Assembly: GCA_020073245.1 (NCBI GenBank)
Contig: JAIQFQ010000001.1
Location: 480,001 to 544,000, forward strand
Origin: Terriglobia bacterium
GTDB taxonomy: Bacteria; Acidobacteriota; Thermoanaerobaculia; Thermoanaerobaculales; Thermoanaerobaculaceae
Reading direction: 5' to 3'
DNA: 64,000 bases
The notes beneath the pieces were generated by a model, which was given only the letters and a program-made list of their open reading frames with translations, was not told the DNA's origin and searched no databases. The position numbers and the translations under genes are program-made. Below are positions 27,723 through 34,763 of this stretch, in pieces; the first letter of the stretch is position 1, and each line of letters opens with the position of its first letter.

Positions 27723-27751
27723 AATATAACTTGAGCGGTCAAGTTTGTCAA
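27723..27751 (-). promoter_or_regulatory. strong promoter of the transposase, with dyad in the spacer
   Basis: TTGACA (27751-27746), a 17-bp spacer and TATATT (27728-27723). The predicted start coincides with the ATG at 27716. The spacer holds the dyad AACTTGA-GCGG-TCAAGTT (27728-27745), a candidate operator that could keep transposition low. Confidence 0.8.
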
Positions 27752-27797
27752 GAGGTGAGCGGCTGTAAGGATGTTCCTGACCGGGGGAGGTCGGCGG

Positions 27798-27995
27798 TTA
27801 GTTGGTTGGGGTTAGGACGGAACCGCTCATTTTTTCCAGGGTAATGAGCGGGGCTGTTACTTCCACGATGAGTTGAATCAACGGGTCAGCAGGGACCCAG
27901 ATACCGGCGTCGGTGCGGACCCATTGCCGGATCGGAGTAGTAGTGGATTTGTGGTGGACTTCGGCGGTCTGAAGGGACTGCGGGGTCTGGTACAT
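27798..27995 (-). CDS. 65-residue hypothetical protein, IS passenger
   Basis: Starts at ATG 27995 behind a clear AGGAGA site; an extension to 28076 has no such site. The protein is polar at the N-terminus (MYQTPQSLQTAEVHHKS) and has a hydrophobic central stretch around ADPLIQLIVEVTAPLITL. No family was recognised. It lies between the 78-residue gene and the transposase, all in the same direction, and is carried inside the inverted repeats of the element. Confidence 0.6.
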   Translation of the reverse strand: MYQTPQSLQTAEVHHKSTTTPIRQWVRTDAGIWVPADPLIQLIVEVTAPLITLEKMSGSVLTPTN

Positions 27996-28057
27996 ATTTT
28001 CTCCTTTGCGGTTGCCTCCCCCGGCAGGCCGTTGTTCCTCCTTGGTTGGTGTTGATT

Positions 28058-28294
28058 TTACTTCTTGGGTGCCCACCTCACCGCAGACGCCTTCTTGGCG
28101 ATGTTGCTCCGCTGCTTGGCGGTCAGCTTCGCGGCTCTCGCGGGGCCACCCTTGAGGCCGCCGAGGCGTCCGAGGGCTACGGCGTTGGGGTTCTTGCCGT
28201 CGTCCTCTGGAGGTTCGGTGGTGTGTTGGACGATGCGGTCGGCGATCTCGTTGAGGTCGGCGCGGCCGGGTTTCTTGGTTGAGCGGTCATGCAT
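28058..28294 (-). CDS. 78-residue conserved small basic protein with LGRLGGLKGG motif, IS passenger
   Basis: The C-terminal half, ALGRLGGLKGGPARAAKL followed by TAKQRSNIAKKASAVRW, matches a widespread family of small Lys/Arg/Gly-rich proteins of unknown function, common in soil bacteria and often found beside mobile genes. The N-terminal half contains a helix DLNEIADRIVQHT. It is probably nucleic-acid binding, judging by charge alone. It is the first gene inside the right end of the IS element. No ribosome binding site is visible, so a leaderless message is possible. Confidence 0.7.
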   Translation of the reverse strand: MHDRSTKKPGRADLNEIADRIVQHTTEPPEDDGKNPNAVALGRLGGLKGGPARAAKLTAKQRSNIAKKASAVRWAPKK

Positions 28295-28340
28295 ACACTT
28301 AATGTAAGGTCAACGTGATCGCGCCGCAACCCGTGGGTCA

Positions 28341-28359
28341 TTCAAACTGACCCACTACC
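28341..28359 (-). repeat. right terminal inverted repeat of the IS1-like element
   Basis: Inverse of the left end with one mismatch. Adjacent bases make a further small palindrome, GTGGGTCA (28333-28340) with TGACCCAC (28348-28355), overlapping the terminus. Confidence 0.88.
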
Positions 28360-28367
28360 CCTCCGCC
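28360..28367. repeat. right copy of 8-bp target site duplication
   Basis: CCTCCGCC immediately outside the right inverted repeat, identical to 26162-26169. Confidence 0.85.
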
Positions 28368-28448
28368 CACCCGCCGGGGTGATCCCAGTATGGAAGCGGC
28401 CTCGGTGATTCCGTTGTGTCTGAGGCACAACCCGACAGGGACCGCGAA

Positions 28449-28477
28449 AACATTCGGGGCGCGATTGCTCGCGCCCC
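28449..28477 (-). terminator. intrinsic terminator of the HU genes
   Basis: A perfect 8-bp stem, GGGGCGCG (28456-28463) and CGCGCCCC (28470-28477), with a 6-nt loop; on the minus strand it is followed by GAATGTTTT. It lies 30 bp beyond the HU stop and outside the IS element. Confidence 0.75.
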
Positions 28478-28506
28478 TGGGTGACGTCGAACGCTTGCTG
28501 ACGAAG

Positions 28507-28794
28507 TTACTTCGCCACCTTTTCCTTGAGGGTCTTCCCCACCTTGAACGCGGGGTAGGCACGGCTGGGAATCCTGATCGGCGCGCCTGTGGCCGGGTTG
28601 CGGCCCTGGCGAGCGGCGCGCTTGCGGACGGAGAACCCGCCGAAGCCAGGCAGCGTGACTTTGCGGCCGGCGCCGAGCTCGACCGCGATGAGGCCCTTGT
28701 TAGCGTTGAAGAGCGCGTCCACGGCATCGGCCGCTTTGGCTTGGGTGAGACCCGTCTTCTTCGCAAGCTTGGTGATCAACTCGGTCTTGTTCAT
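28507..28794 (-). CDS. HU family DNA-binding protein (second of tandem pair)
   Basis: 95 residues, standard HU length. The DNA-intercalating arm contains the expected RNPATG (QGRNPATGAPIRI), and the body begins MNKTELITKLAKKTGLTQ. It binds and bends DNA as a dimer and helps organise the nucleoid. It follows the first HU gene by 22 bp, with its own GGAGG site, so both are cotranscribed and end at the terminator near 28460. The two proteins share about two thirds of their residues by eye. Confidence 0.95.
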   Translation of the reverse strand: MNKTELITKLAKKTGLTQAKAADAVDALFNANKGLIAVELGAGRKVTLPGFGGFSVRKRAARQGRNPATGAPIRIPSRAYPAFKVGKTLKEKVAK

Positions 28795-28816
28795 CGTTCC
28801 TCCTTGACCTGCCGGC

Positions 28817-29104
28817 TCACTTTGCCAGCTTTTCCTTCAGGGTCTTGCCTGCCTTGAACGTTGCGTAATGGCGGGCGCTGATGGTGATCGTCTTGCCGGT
28901 AGCCGGGTTGCGACCTTGCCTCGCGGACCGCTTCCGCGTCGCGAAAGTGCCGAAGCCGGGGACAGTGACCTTGCGTCCGGCGTCCAGCTCAACCGCGACA
29001 ATGCCCTTGTGTGCGTTGAAGATCGCGTCCACAACGTCCGCCGCCTTGGCGTGGGTTAGGCCGACCTTCTTCGCAAGTTTCACGGCGATCTCTGATTTGT
29101 TCAT
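28817..29104 (-). CDS. HU family DNA-binding protein (first of tandem pair)
   Basis: 95 residues with the arm QGRNPATGKTITI and the start MNKSEIAVKLAKKVGLTH. It is a paralogue of the adjacent HU gene; tandem paralogues could form homo- and heterodimers as HU-alpha and HU-beta do in enteric bacteria. GGAGG lies before the ATG at 29104. The promoter (TTGACA 29168-29163, AATAAT 29144-29139) overlaps the start of the divergent gene. Confidence 0.95.
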   Translation of the reverse strand: MNKSEIAVKLAKKVGLTHAKAADVVDAIFNAHKGIVAVELDAGRKVTVPGFGTFATRKRSARQGRNPATGKTITISARHYATFKAGKTLKEKLAK

Positions 29105-29138
29105 TCCCCGTCCTCCTTTAAGGGTCGATACCTACGCT

Positions 29139-29168
29139 ATTATTCGAGCCATGACCCGAGTTTGTCAA
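29139..29168 (-). promoter_or_regulatory. sigma-70 promoter of the HU pair
   Basis: TTGACA and AATAAT on the minus strand, 18-bp spacer. It overlaps the first codons (29151 onward) of the divergent secreted-protein gene, so the two genes may interfere with each other. Confidence 0.65.
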
Positions 29169-30974
29169 GGGCCCCGCGTGTTTTTCGCCACCCTGGTTGC
29201 CGTTTCGCTCGTCCCGGCCGCACTGTCTGACACCCAGCCGGCGGCGCAGCCAGTCCCGGCCAGCGTTTCCGTTCACCTCACTTCCTGGACACCCAGGCCT
29301 TTCGCTGAGGTCGCCCTCGAGAACCCGGAACTGGCCTCGTGCTACCTGCTTTCGCCCGGGCTGTGGTCGAGCGCGCTGCCACCGACGAATCAGCTCGACG
29401 AGGCAGCCCTCGGGTCCGCCCTTGACGCACAGCTCCGGGGGCTCATGGAGACAGCGGCGTTGCCGCCGCTGTCGATCACAATCGCCACCACCGAAGGCAC
29501 GGCAGTCGCCACCGTGATCCACGGAGCCGCAGCAGTGGTGCTCGTGCCTAGGACCGAGACCCCAGGGGCGGCCGAGGTTGCCCGCAGCCTCGCGCCTGCG
29601 ATTCTCGCCGCCAACATGGGCTCAGCTGCCTCCGACGCGCGGTGTTCCGAGCCGCTCTTGGCTGTTTCGGAGGCTCTCGTTGATTCGGGCTCGCTGGCTC
29701 TCGCGGCGTTGCCCCCAACGCTGCGTCCGGTCCGGGAGTGGCTGGACCGCAGGGACGCTGCGACGTCACTCTCCACATTCGCCACGGAGGCCCTCGACCT
29801 GCAAACCCATTGGCAGACCCGGCGCGCGAGCATCGCCGGGCTCCGTAAGGTTGGAGGGGCGAACCCACAGCTTGGCGCTGCGACAGCGCTTCTGGTCGAG
29901 GCGTTTGGGGACGCTGCCGCCGCGCGCCAACATCCTTTCGATTTCCTTCTCGCCTGGTGGAAGGGAAGCGGAAAGGAGTACCCCTCGATGCCGCGGACCC
30001 TCCGGACCGCTCTCGCCAGGCCACTTGAGGCGGGGCTACCCAAGGAGAAGGAAAAGACGGCTCGAGAGGACCGGGAGGAGTTACGCCGGGACACGCGGGC
30101 GCGCCTCATTGCGAGCGGTGCTGCGACCCTAGCGAACGTCGATCCCACGTCCAACGTGGCGGTTCGACTCGAGGTCGCCGCCCGTCTGCGGGCCAAGGGC
30201 GAACTCCGCCTTTGCGAATGGCTGACCGCTGGCCAGTTGCCGAAACTGCGCACAGGTTGCCGGAATGAAGGAGAGGAAGGCGGGCTGGTCTTCGCGCGGC
30301 CTCGAAGCGATGGTTTCGAGGTCGTGTGGAAACCACCGAGTGGGGACGAGGGCGTGCTCGTGGTGTGGCCAAGGTGGATCCTCTTCCCGGTCGTCGCACC
30401 CACCACCGGAGAGCTGTGGTTCGTGGATCCCCGTGGTGTCTGGCGCCTGCCTCTCGACGCCCGAACTCCACCGCGCCTCGCGGCGGCAGGGTCGTTTCGC
30501 CACCTGGTTGTCGCGCCGGACGGCGCCACCGCGGCGTGCGCCCGGTGGCCGGGGGGACAGGTGGTTGCCATCCAGGCCTCGGGGACGCGCGAGATCGACT
30601 TGAACGGTCGCAACGGCGTTGCCTGGCTGGCTCCGGACATGCTGGTGGCCAGCGACGGCGAGAACCTGTCCCTCGCTTCCTTGCAGGGCGAGACGAGATC
30701 CGGCGTGTTTGCCGTGCCCTGCTGCCGCGCTCTCGCGACGGCTCCGGGCGGCATCATCGCCAGCGTGGGCCCACCGTGCACCGCCGGTCTGGTCCGGGTC
30801 GTGCTCGCGGAGCATGCCACGACACCGCTGCTAAGGCTCGCCGACGCGCCTCTCGGCGTGGTTGCCCTCTCAGGAGGAGGCTTCGCACTTGGGGTGGCTG
30901 ATAGGCTGCTCGTGTGGCGAGGCGAGGGGGCGCCCGACCGAATCGGGTCGGGGCTTACGCCGGGACCCGGCTAG
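29151..30974 (+). CDS. hypothetical secreted protein with beta-propeller-like C-terminal part
   Basis: 607 residues from the ATG at 29151, where a signal peptide begins (MTRVCQGPRVFFATLVAVSL, cleavage near ALS); a longer upstream reading lies antisense to the HU gene. The region 30-330 is helical and not recognised. From about 380 on, short strands with recurring VAPDG-, WLAPD- and ALSGGGF-type segments suggest a beta-propeller of several blades. No enzyme motif is visible. The stop codon overlaps the convergent rsgA stop by 3 bases of a shared CTAG. Confidence 0.6.
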   Translation: MTRVCQGPRVFFATLVAVSLVPAALSDTQPAAQPVPASVSVHLTSWTPRPFAEVALENPELASCYLLSPGLWSSALPPTNQLDEAALGSALDAQLRGLMETAALPPLSITIATTEGTAVATVIHGAAAVVLVPRTETPGAAEVARSLAPAILAANMGSAASDARCSEPLLAVSEALVDSGSLALAALPPTLRPVREWLDRRDAATSLSTFATEALDLQTHWQTRRASIAGLRKVGGANPQLGAATALLVEAFGDAAAARQHPFDFLLAWWKGSGKEYPSMPRTLRTALARPLEAGLPKEKEKTAREDREELRRDTRARLIASGAATLANVDPTSNVAVRLEVAARLRAKGELRLCEWLTAGQLPKLRTGCRNEGEEGGLVFARPRSDGFEVVWKPPSGDEGVLVVWPRWILFPVVAPTTGELWFVDPRGVWRLPLDARTPPRLAAAGSFRHLVVAPDGATAACARWPGGQVVAIQASGTREIDLNGRNGVAWLAPDMLVASDGENLSLASLQGETRSGVFAVPCCRALATAPGGIIASVGPPCTAGLVRVVLAEHATTPLLRLADAPLGVVALSGGGFALGVADRLLVWRGEGAPDRIGSGLTPGPG

Positions 30975-31885
30975 CTGCCCAGGCCTTCCTCGACCTCCTG
31001 TCGGAGCTTCAGGAACGAGGAGTAGCGCCGGGCGGAGAGCGTTCCTGCCTGGACCGCCGTTCGGACCGCGCATGCGGCCTCGCTCGAGTGAGTACAGTCG
31101 TCGAATTGACACTCGCTCGCGACGCGATCTACTTCAGGAAAACAGACCTGCAACTGACGGTGAGTCAGATCCCAAAGACCGAACTCCCGCACCCCTGGTG
31201 TGTCGACCACAAACCCTGACCCCGGGAGCGACAGCAGTTGGGCCGTCGTGGTGGTGTGGCGACCCTTCCCGGTGGCCTCCGAGATGGAACCTTCCCGCAG
31301 CCGATAGCCGGGGTGAATGGCGTTGAGGAGTGCAGACTTGCCGACTCCCGAGGGACCGCAGAACAACGTGGTCTTGCCGGCGACCTTTCGAGTCAGCACA
31401 CCCACGCCGCGCGCCGTCCGCGCCGAGGTGAGCAGGATCTCGTACCCGGCATCCTGGTAGTCACCGATCCAGGTGTCGATACCCGCCGTACCCTGGTCAA
31501 CCTTGTTGAAGCAGACGAGTGGGTGGATACCGGCGTGGTGACACGCGACAAGGAGACGGTCGAGCAGTCGCGGGCTGGGCTCCGGGGACACGGCCGCCAT
31601 CACCACGACGGCTTGGTCCACGTTGGCCGCAATCACGCGTGCCCGCCGCTCGCCTGGCGATCGACGAGTTAGGGTCGTCCGGCGCAGACCCACCTCGGCC
31701 ACCACGAAATCCGGGATCTTACCGTCCAGGAAAACGTGATCTCCAACCACCAGACGCTTGTCCTCGGTACCCTCGGCCCAGCGCAGCGCCCGGCGGAACG
31801 GCACGACCATCGGCTCTTCCCCCACCTGCACTCGGACCAGGGGGCCGAAGACCGCTGTAACCACACCGACGGCGCGCTCCGTCAC
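30971..31885 (-). CDS. rsgA: ribosome small subunit-dependent GTPase A
   Basis: 304 residues. A circularly permuted GTPase that helps mature the 30S subunit. An N-terminal OB fold (to about 80) is followed by the motifs in permuted order: NKVD (G4), then GPSGVGKS (G1) and DTPGVREF (G3). The C-terminal zinc knuckle is seen in ECQFDDCTHSSEAACAV. GTG start at 31885. The stop overlaps that of the convergent secreted-protein gene. Confidence 0.95.
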   Translation of the reverse strand: MTERAVGVVTAVFGPLVRVQVGEEPMVVPFRRALRWAEGTEDKRLVVGDHVFLDGKIPDFVVAEVGLRRTTLTRRSPGERRARVIAANVDQAVVVMAAVSPEPSPRLLDRLLVACHHAGIHPLVCFNKVDQGTAGIDTWIGDYQDAGYEILLTSARTARGVGVLTRKVAGKTTLFCGPSGVGKSALLNAIHPGYRLREGSISEATGKGRHTTTTAQLLSLPGSGFVVDTPGVREFGLWDLTHRQLQVCFPEVDRVASECQFDDCTHSSEAACAVRTAVQAGTLSARRYSSFLKLRQEVEEGLGS

Positions 31886-31900
31886 GCAGAGGAGTATAGC

Positions 31901-33202
31901 CTACGGCGACATCGGAAACGGCAGCTGATACGCGAACGGACCGCGTCCGATGACGAGCATCACCGACGAACGGGTGTGCTCACGCCCGATGATGCGGTTC
32001 ACGTCCTCGACGTTGCCGACGCCCTCACCGTTCACCTGCAACACCGCGTCCCCGGCGGAGAGGCCCGCCTCGTCTGCCCTGCTCCCAGGCACGACGCGGC
32101 TGATGACGACCCGCTTGCCGCGTGTCGCGAGCTTCACCCCCACGTAGCGGAGAAGCACCTGCTCGCCCAAGTCGGCGGGCGGGCGGGTCGCGCGCAGAGC
32201 AACCACGCGGGACGACGAGCGCTCCGTCACTTCCAACGTGACGCGGTCGCCGGGCGCCAGTTGCGCGAGGAGCGTGGCGTAGTCGTCCCGCCCCGTGATC
32301 GGCCTGCCGTTGCCCGCTTGCAGCGCCGCGCCGCGCGAGAGCCCGGCCGCCGCGGCCGGCGATTCTGGGAAGACGTCCGCGACCTCGACTCCCTCGTTCT
32401 CGCCGCGCGCCCGGCGCGAAGTCTCGCCGCGCGCCTTGACGAAGATCCCTAGCCAGGCCGCCTGCACGTGCCCGTAGCGCAGGAGATCGTTCACCACCCT
32501 CCGAACCCGCTTGGCCGGAATCGCGAAGCCGATCCCTTGCGCGTCGCCGATGATCGCGGTGTTGATGCCGACGAGACGCCCGTCGAGGTCCACAAGTGCA
32601 CCCCCCGAGTTGCCGGGGTTGATCGACGCGTCCGTCTGCAGAAAGTCGGTGTACACGCGGCGTGTGCTAGGTGAGGTGACGGTGCGGTCGCGCGCGGAGA
32701 GCACCCCGACCGTCACGGTGTTCTCGAGACCGAGCGGGTTGCCGATCGCGATCACGGTCTCACCGATCATCGCGTCGTCCTGCTCGGCGAGTGGCAGGTA
32801 CGGCCGACCCTTCGCCGGCACGCGCAGCATCGCCAGATCAGCGTCGGCATCCGAGCCGATCACCTCAGCGTCCACGCTCTTGCCGTCCGCAAAACGAACC
32901 TTGATCTCGGCCGCGCCTTCGATGACGTGCTCGTTTGTCACGATCACGCCGTCGGGGGAAATCAGCACCCCGCTGCCCAACGACAGCGACGTGTACACCT
33001 CGGAGCCGGGGGACCCGAACTCGGGAAAGAGATCGTCGAAGAGCGACCGCCGATGTACGGTCACAACCTGCCGGGCCGTGAGGTTGACCACGGCCGGCCG
33101 GACCCTCTCGACCACTTGAACGACCGGCGTCCGCCGCAGGCTCTGAGCGGCTAGTGGAACACTCGCTGCGAGCACAATGGCCGTCACGAGAACGCGTCTC
33201 AC
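31901..33202 (-). CDS. HtrA/Deg-family periplasmic serine protease with two PDZ domains
   Basis: 433 residues. Signal peptide in the first 20 residues (GTG start). The protease domain holds His in TNEHVIEG, Asp in DADADLAML and Ser in NPGNSGGALVD. PDZ1 spans about 250-325 and PDZ2 about 335-425 (VVPGSRADEAGLSAGDAVLQV). It degrades or refolds damaged envelope proteins. It lies 15 bp upstream of rsgA on the same strand. The first PDZ is rather short and Arg rich at its start, but otherwise normal. Confidence 0.93.
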   Translation of the reverse strand: MRRVLVTAIVLAASVPLAAQSLRRTPVVQVVERVRPAVVNLTARQVVTVHRRSLFDDLFPEFGSPGSEVYTSLSLGSGVLISPDGVIVTNEHVIEGAAEIKVRFADGKSVDAEVIGSDADADLAMLRVPAKGRPYLPLAEQDDAMIGETVIAIGNPLGLENTVTVGVLSARDRTVTSPSTRRVYTDFLQTDASINPGNSGGALVDLDGRLVGINTAIIGDAQGIGFAIPAKRVRRVVNDLLRYGHVQAAWLGIFVKARGETSRRARGENEGVEVADVFPESPAAAAGLSRGAALQAGNGRPITGRDDYATLLAQLAPGDRVTLEVTERSSSRVVALRATRPPADLGEQVLLRYVGVKLATRGKRVVISRVVPGSRADEAGLSAGDAVLQVNGEGVGNVEDVNRIIGREHTRSSVMLVIGRGPFAYQLPFPMSP

Positions 33203-33298
33203 CCGTGCCTCCCGGCCCGTCAGAACGGGCCATCATTAGCGTACAACCCCGGCCCGCCCGTCAGGTTGCGACCGACGGCACAGCGGCCATTCCCCACC

Positions 33299-33327
33299 TT
33301 GGAAAGCGGACCGCGCGAGCCTACTAT
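33299..33327 (+). promoter_or_regulatory. sigma-70 promoter of the molybdenum hydroxylase operon
   Basis: TTGGAA (33299-33304), 17-bp spacer and TACTAT (33322-33327); predicted start near 33334. The message would have an 82-nt leader before the first gene. Confidence 0.65.
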
Positions 33328-33342
33328 TGCAGATGAGGTGTC

Positions 33343-33387
33343 TCCTGCCTCGGGGTTCAGCCGATAAACCCCGTCCTTTGGGCAGGA
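33343..33387 (+). promoter_or_regulatory. structured RNA leader of the molybdenum hydroxylase operon, riboswitch candidate
   Basis: Outer stem TCCTGCC (33343-33349) with GGCAGGA (33381-33387), inner stem CGGGGTT (33351-33357) with AACCCCG (33367-33373), and a strongly asymmetric internal loop (1 nt against 7 nt, TCCTTTG). The apical loop is 9 nt. The 5' arm also contains CTCC, which could instead pair with the GGGGAGGA ribosome binding site at 33400-33407, so a translational switch is possible. No known class was matched with certainty; xanthine or molybdenum cofactor would be natural ligands. Confidence 0.5.
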
Positions 33388-33415
33388 CCGCGCCTGTTGG
33401 GGAGGACCGGCACGC

Positions 33416-34285
33416 ATGGATGTCCCAATTCAGCAGGTGATCCGGCCCGCAACGATCGCCGAAGCGACCGCCCTCCTGGCGACGCGACCCGACGCACGGC
33501 CGATCGCCGGCGGTACCGACTTGATGGTGCAGCTACGCGACGGACGCAAGCACATCTCGTGCTTGGTGGACCTCGACGGGCTTGGCATGGCCGAAATCCG
33601 GCGCGTCGACGAAGGGGTCGAGATTGGCGCCTCGACGAGAATGCACTCGATTGCGGCTGCCAGTGAGATCCGAAGCAATTTCCCCGCACTGGCGGCCGCA
33701 GCAGGGACGATCGGTGCGTGGCCGATCCAGTGCCGAGCGACCCTCGGCGGCAATCTCGTCAATGCCTCCCCGGCGGCCGACACCGCGCCCGCGCTCCTCA
33801 TCGCGGGTGCCGTGTTGACTGCTGTCTCCACCGCTGGGACGAGACCGCTTCCGGTCGCGGGGTTCTTCGTCGGGCCGGGACGGACCGTACTGATGCCCGG
33901 CGAGCTGTTGGTGTCGGTGTTCCTGCCGCTGGCCCAGGTGCCCCCTGGGTGCCGCCTGGTGGAGCGGTTCGTCAAGGCGGGACCGCGGCGCGAGCAGGTC
34001 ATCGCGGTCGTGAGCCTTGCGGGGCGGGCGGTGGTGCGGGCTGATGGCACGTTCGAGGAGGTGAGACTCGCGTTGGGGTCGGTGGCGCCCACGCCGGTGC
34101 GGGCGCGACGCGCAGAGGCGGCACTGATGGGACGCCGACCGAACCAGGAGACACGGCGGGGAGCCGTGCAGGCGCTCCAGCACGACATCGCCCCGATCGA
34201 CGACGTGCGGGCGCCGGCGAGCTATCGACGCATCGCCGCCGCCGTGCTGCTCGACCGTTTCCTTTTGGAGGCCGCCCGTGTCTGA
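33416..34285 (+). CDS. molybdenum hydroxylase FAD-binding subunit (XdhB/CoxM type)
   Basis: 289 residues. FAD is bound through AGGTDLMVQ and TLGGNLVNASPAAD, the two diagnostic loops of the family. It passes electrons from the iron-sulfur subunit to an acceptor. It is the first gene of the operon, behind GGGGAGGA and the structured leader, and overlaps the 2Fe-2S gene by 8 bp. Substrate of the complex (xanthine, another purine or an aldehyde) is not settled by this subunit. Confidence 0.92.
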   Translation: MDVPIQQVIRPATIAEATALLATRPDARPIAGGTDLMVQLRDGRKHISCLVDLDGLGMAEIRRVDEGVEIGASTRMHSIAAASEIRSNFPALAAAAGTIGAWPIQCRATLGGNLVNASPAADTAPALLIAGAVLTAVSTAGTRPLPVAGFFVGPGRTVLMPGELLVSVFLPLAQVPPGCRLVERFVKAGPRREQVIAVVSLAGRAVVRADGTFEEVRLALGSVAPTPVRARRAEAALMGRRPNQETRRGAVQALQHDIAPIDDVRAPASYRRIAAAVLLDRFLLEAARV

Positions 34286-34763
34286 GCGCGTGGTGGTGAC
34301 CCTGACGCTCAACGGTGGGCGCCGCACCTTCGAGGTCGCGCCCGGGCGCCGACTGCTCGACCTCATCCGCGAGGACGCCGGCCTTACCGGCACCAAGGAA
34401 GGTTGCGCCGCCGGCGAGTGCGGCGCGTGCGTCGTGCTGCTCGACGGTGCTCCCGTCACCTCCTGCCTCGTCCTCGCTGCGTCTGCGGACGGCCATGATG
34501 TCGTCACCGTGGAAGGGCTGCAGCAGTCGGGCTCACTGCACCCGTTCCAGGAGGCGCTGGTGGCGCAGGGGGGCGTGCAGTGCGGGTTCTGCACGCCGGG
34601 TCTCGCGGTGACCGGCGCGGCGGCGCTCGCGTACGGTCCGGGGACTGCCGACGAGCGAGCGCGCCTGCTCGCCGGCAACCTCTGCCGCTGTACCGGGTAC
34701 GTGAAGGTCCTCGAGGCTCTCGAAAGCGCTTCGGGCGAGAAGGCGGACCGTGCTTCGACGTGA
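34278..34763 (+). CDS. molybdenum hydroxylase 2Fe-2S subunit (XdhC-type small subunit / CoxS)
   Basis: 161 residues with both clusters: the plant ferredoxin type GCAAGECGACVVLLDG and the helical type CGFCTPG plus CRCTGY. It shuttles electrons from the molybdenum centre to FAD. Overlaps both neighbours (8 bp upstream, 14 bp downstream), so the three subunits are translationally coupled. Confidence 0.95.
   Translation: MSERVVVTLTLNGGRRTFEVAPGRRLLDLIREDAGLTGTKEGCAAGECGACVVLLDGAPVTSCLVLAASADGHDVVTVEGLQQSGSLHPFQEALVAQGGVQCGFCTPGLAVTGAAALAYGPGTADERARLLAGNLCRCTGYVKVLEALESASGEKADRAST

Larger units (their letters stand above)
26170..28359. mobile_element. complete IS1-family-like insertion element with passenger genes, 2190 bp
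   Basis: The ends are 19-bp inverted repeats, GGTAGAGGGTCAGTTTGAA at 26170-26188 and its inverse at 28341-28359, differing at one base. An 8-bp direct repeat CCTCCGCC flanks both ends, matching the 8-10 bp duplications of the IS1 family, and the ends begin with GG as in IS1. Inside are a DDE transposase, a convergent 243-residue membrane protein and two small proteins encoded upstream of the transposase. The internal AT content is visibly higher than in the flanks. Intact ends, intact transposase and an exact duplication point to recent insertion between nrdJ and the HU genes. Confidence 0.88.
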
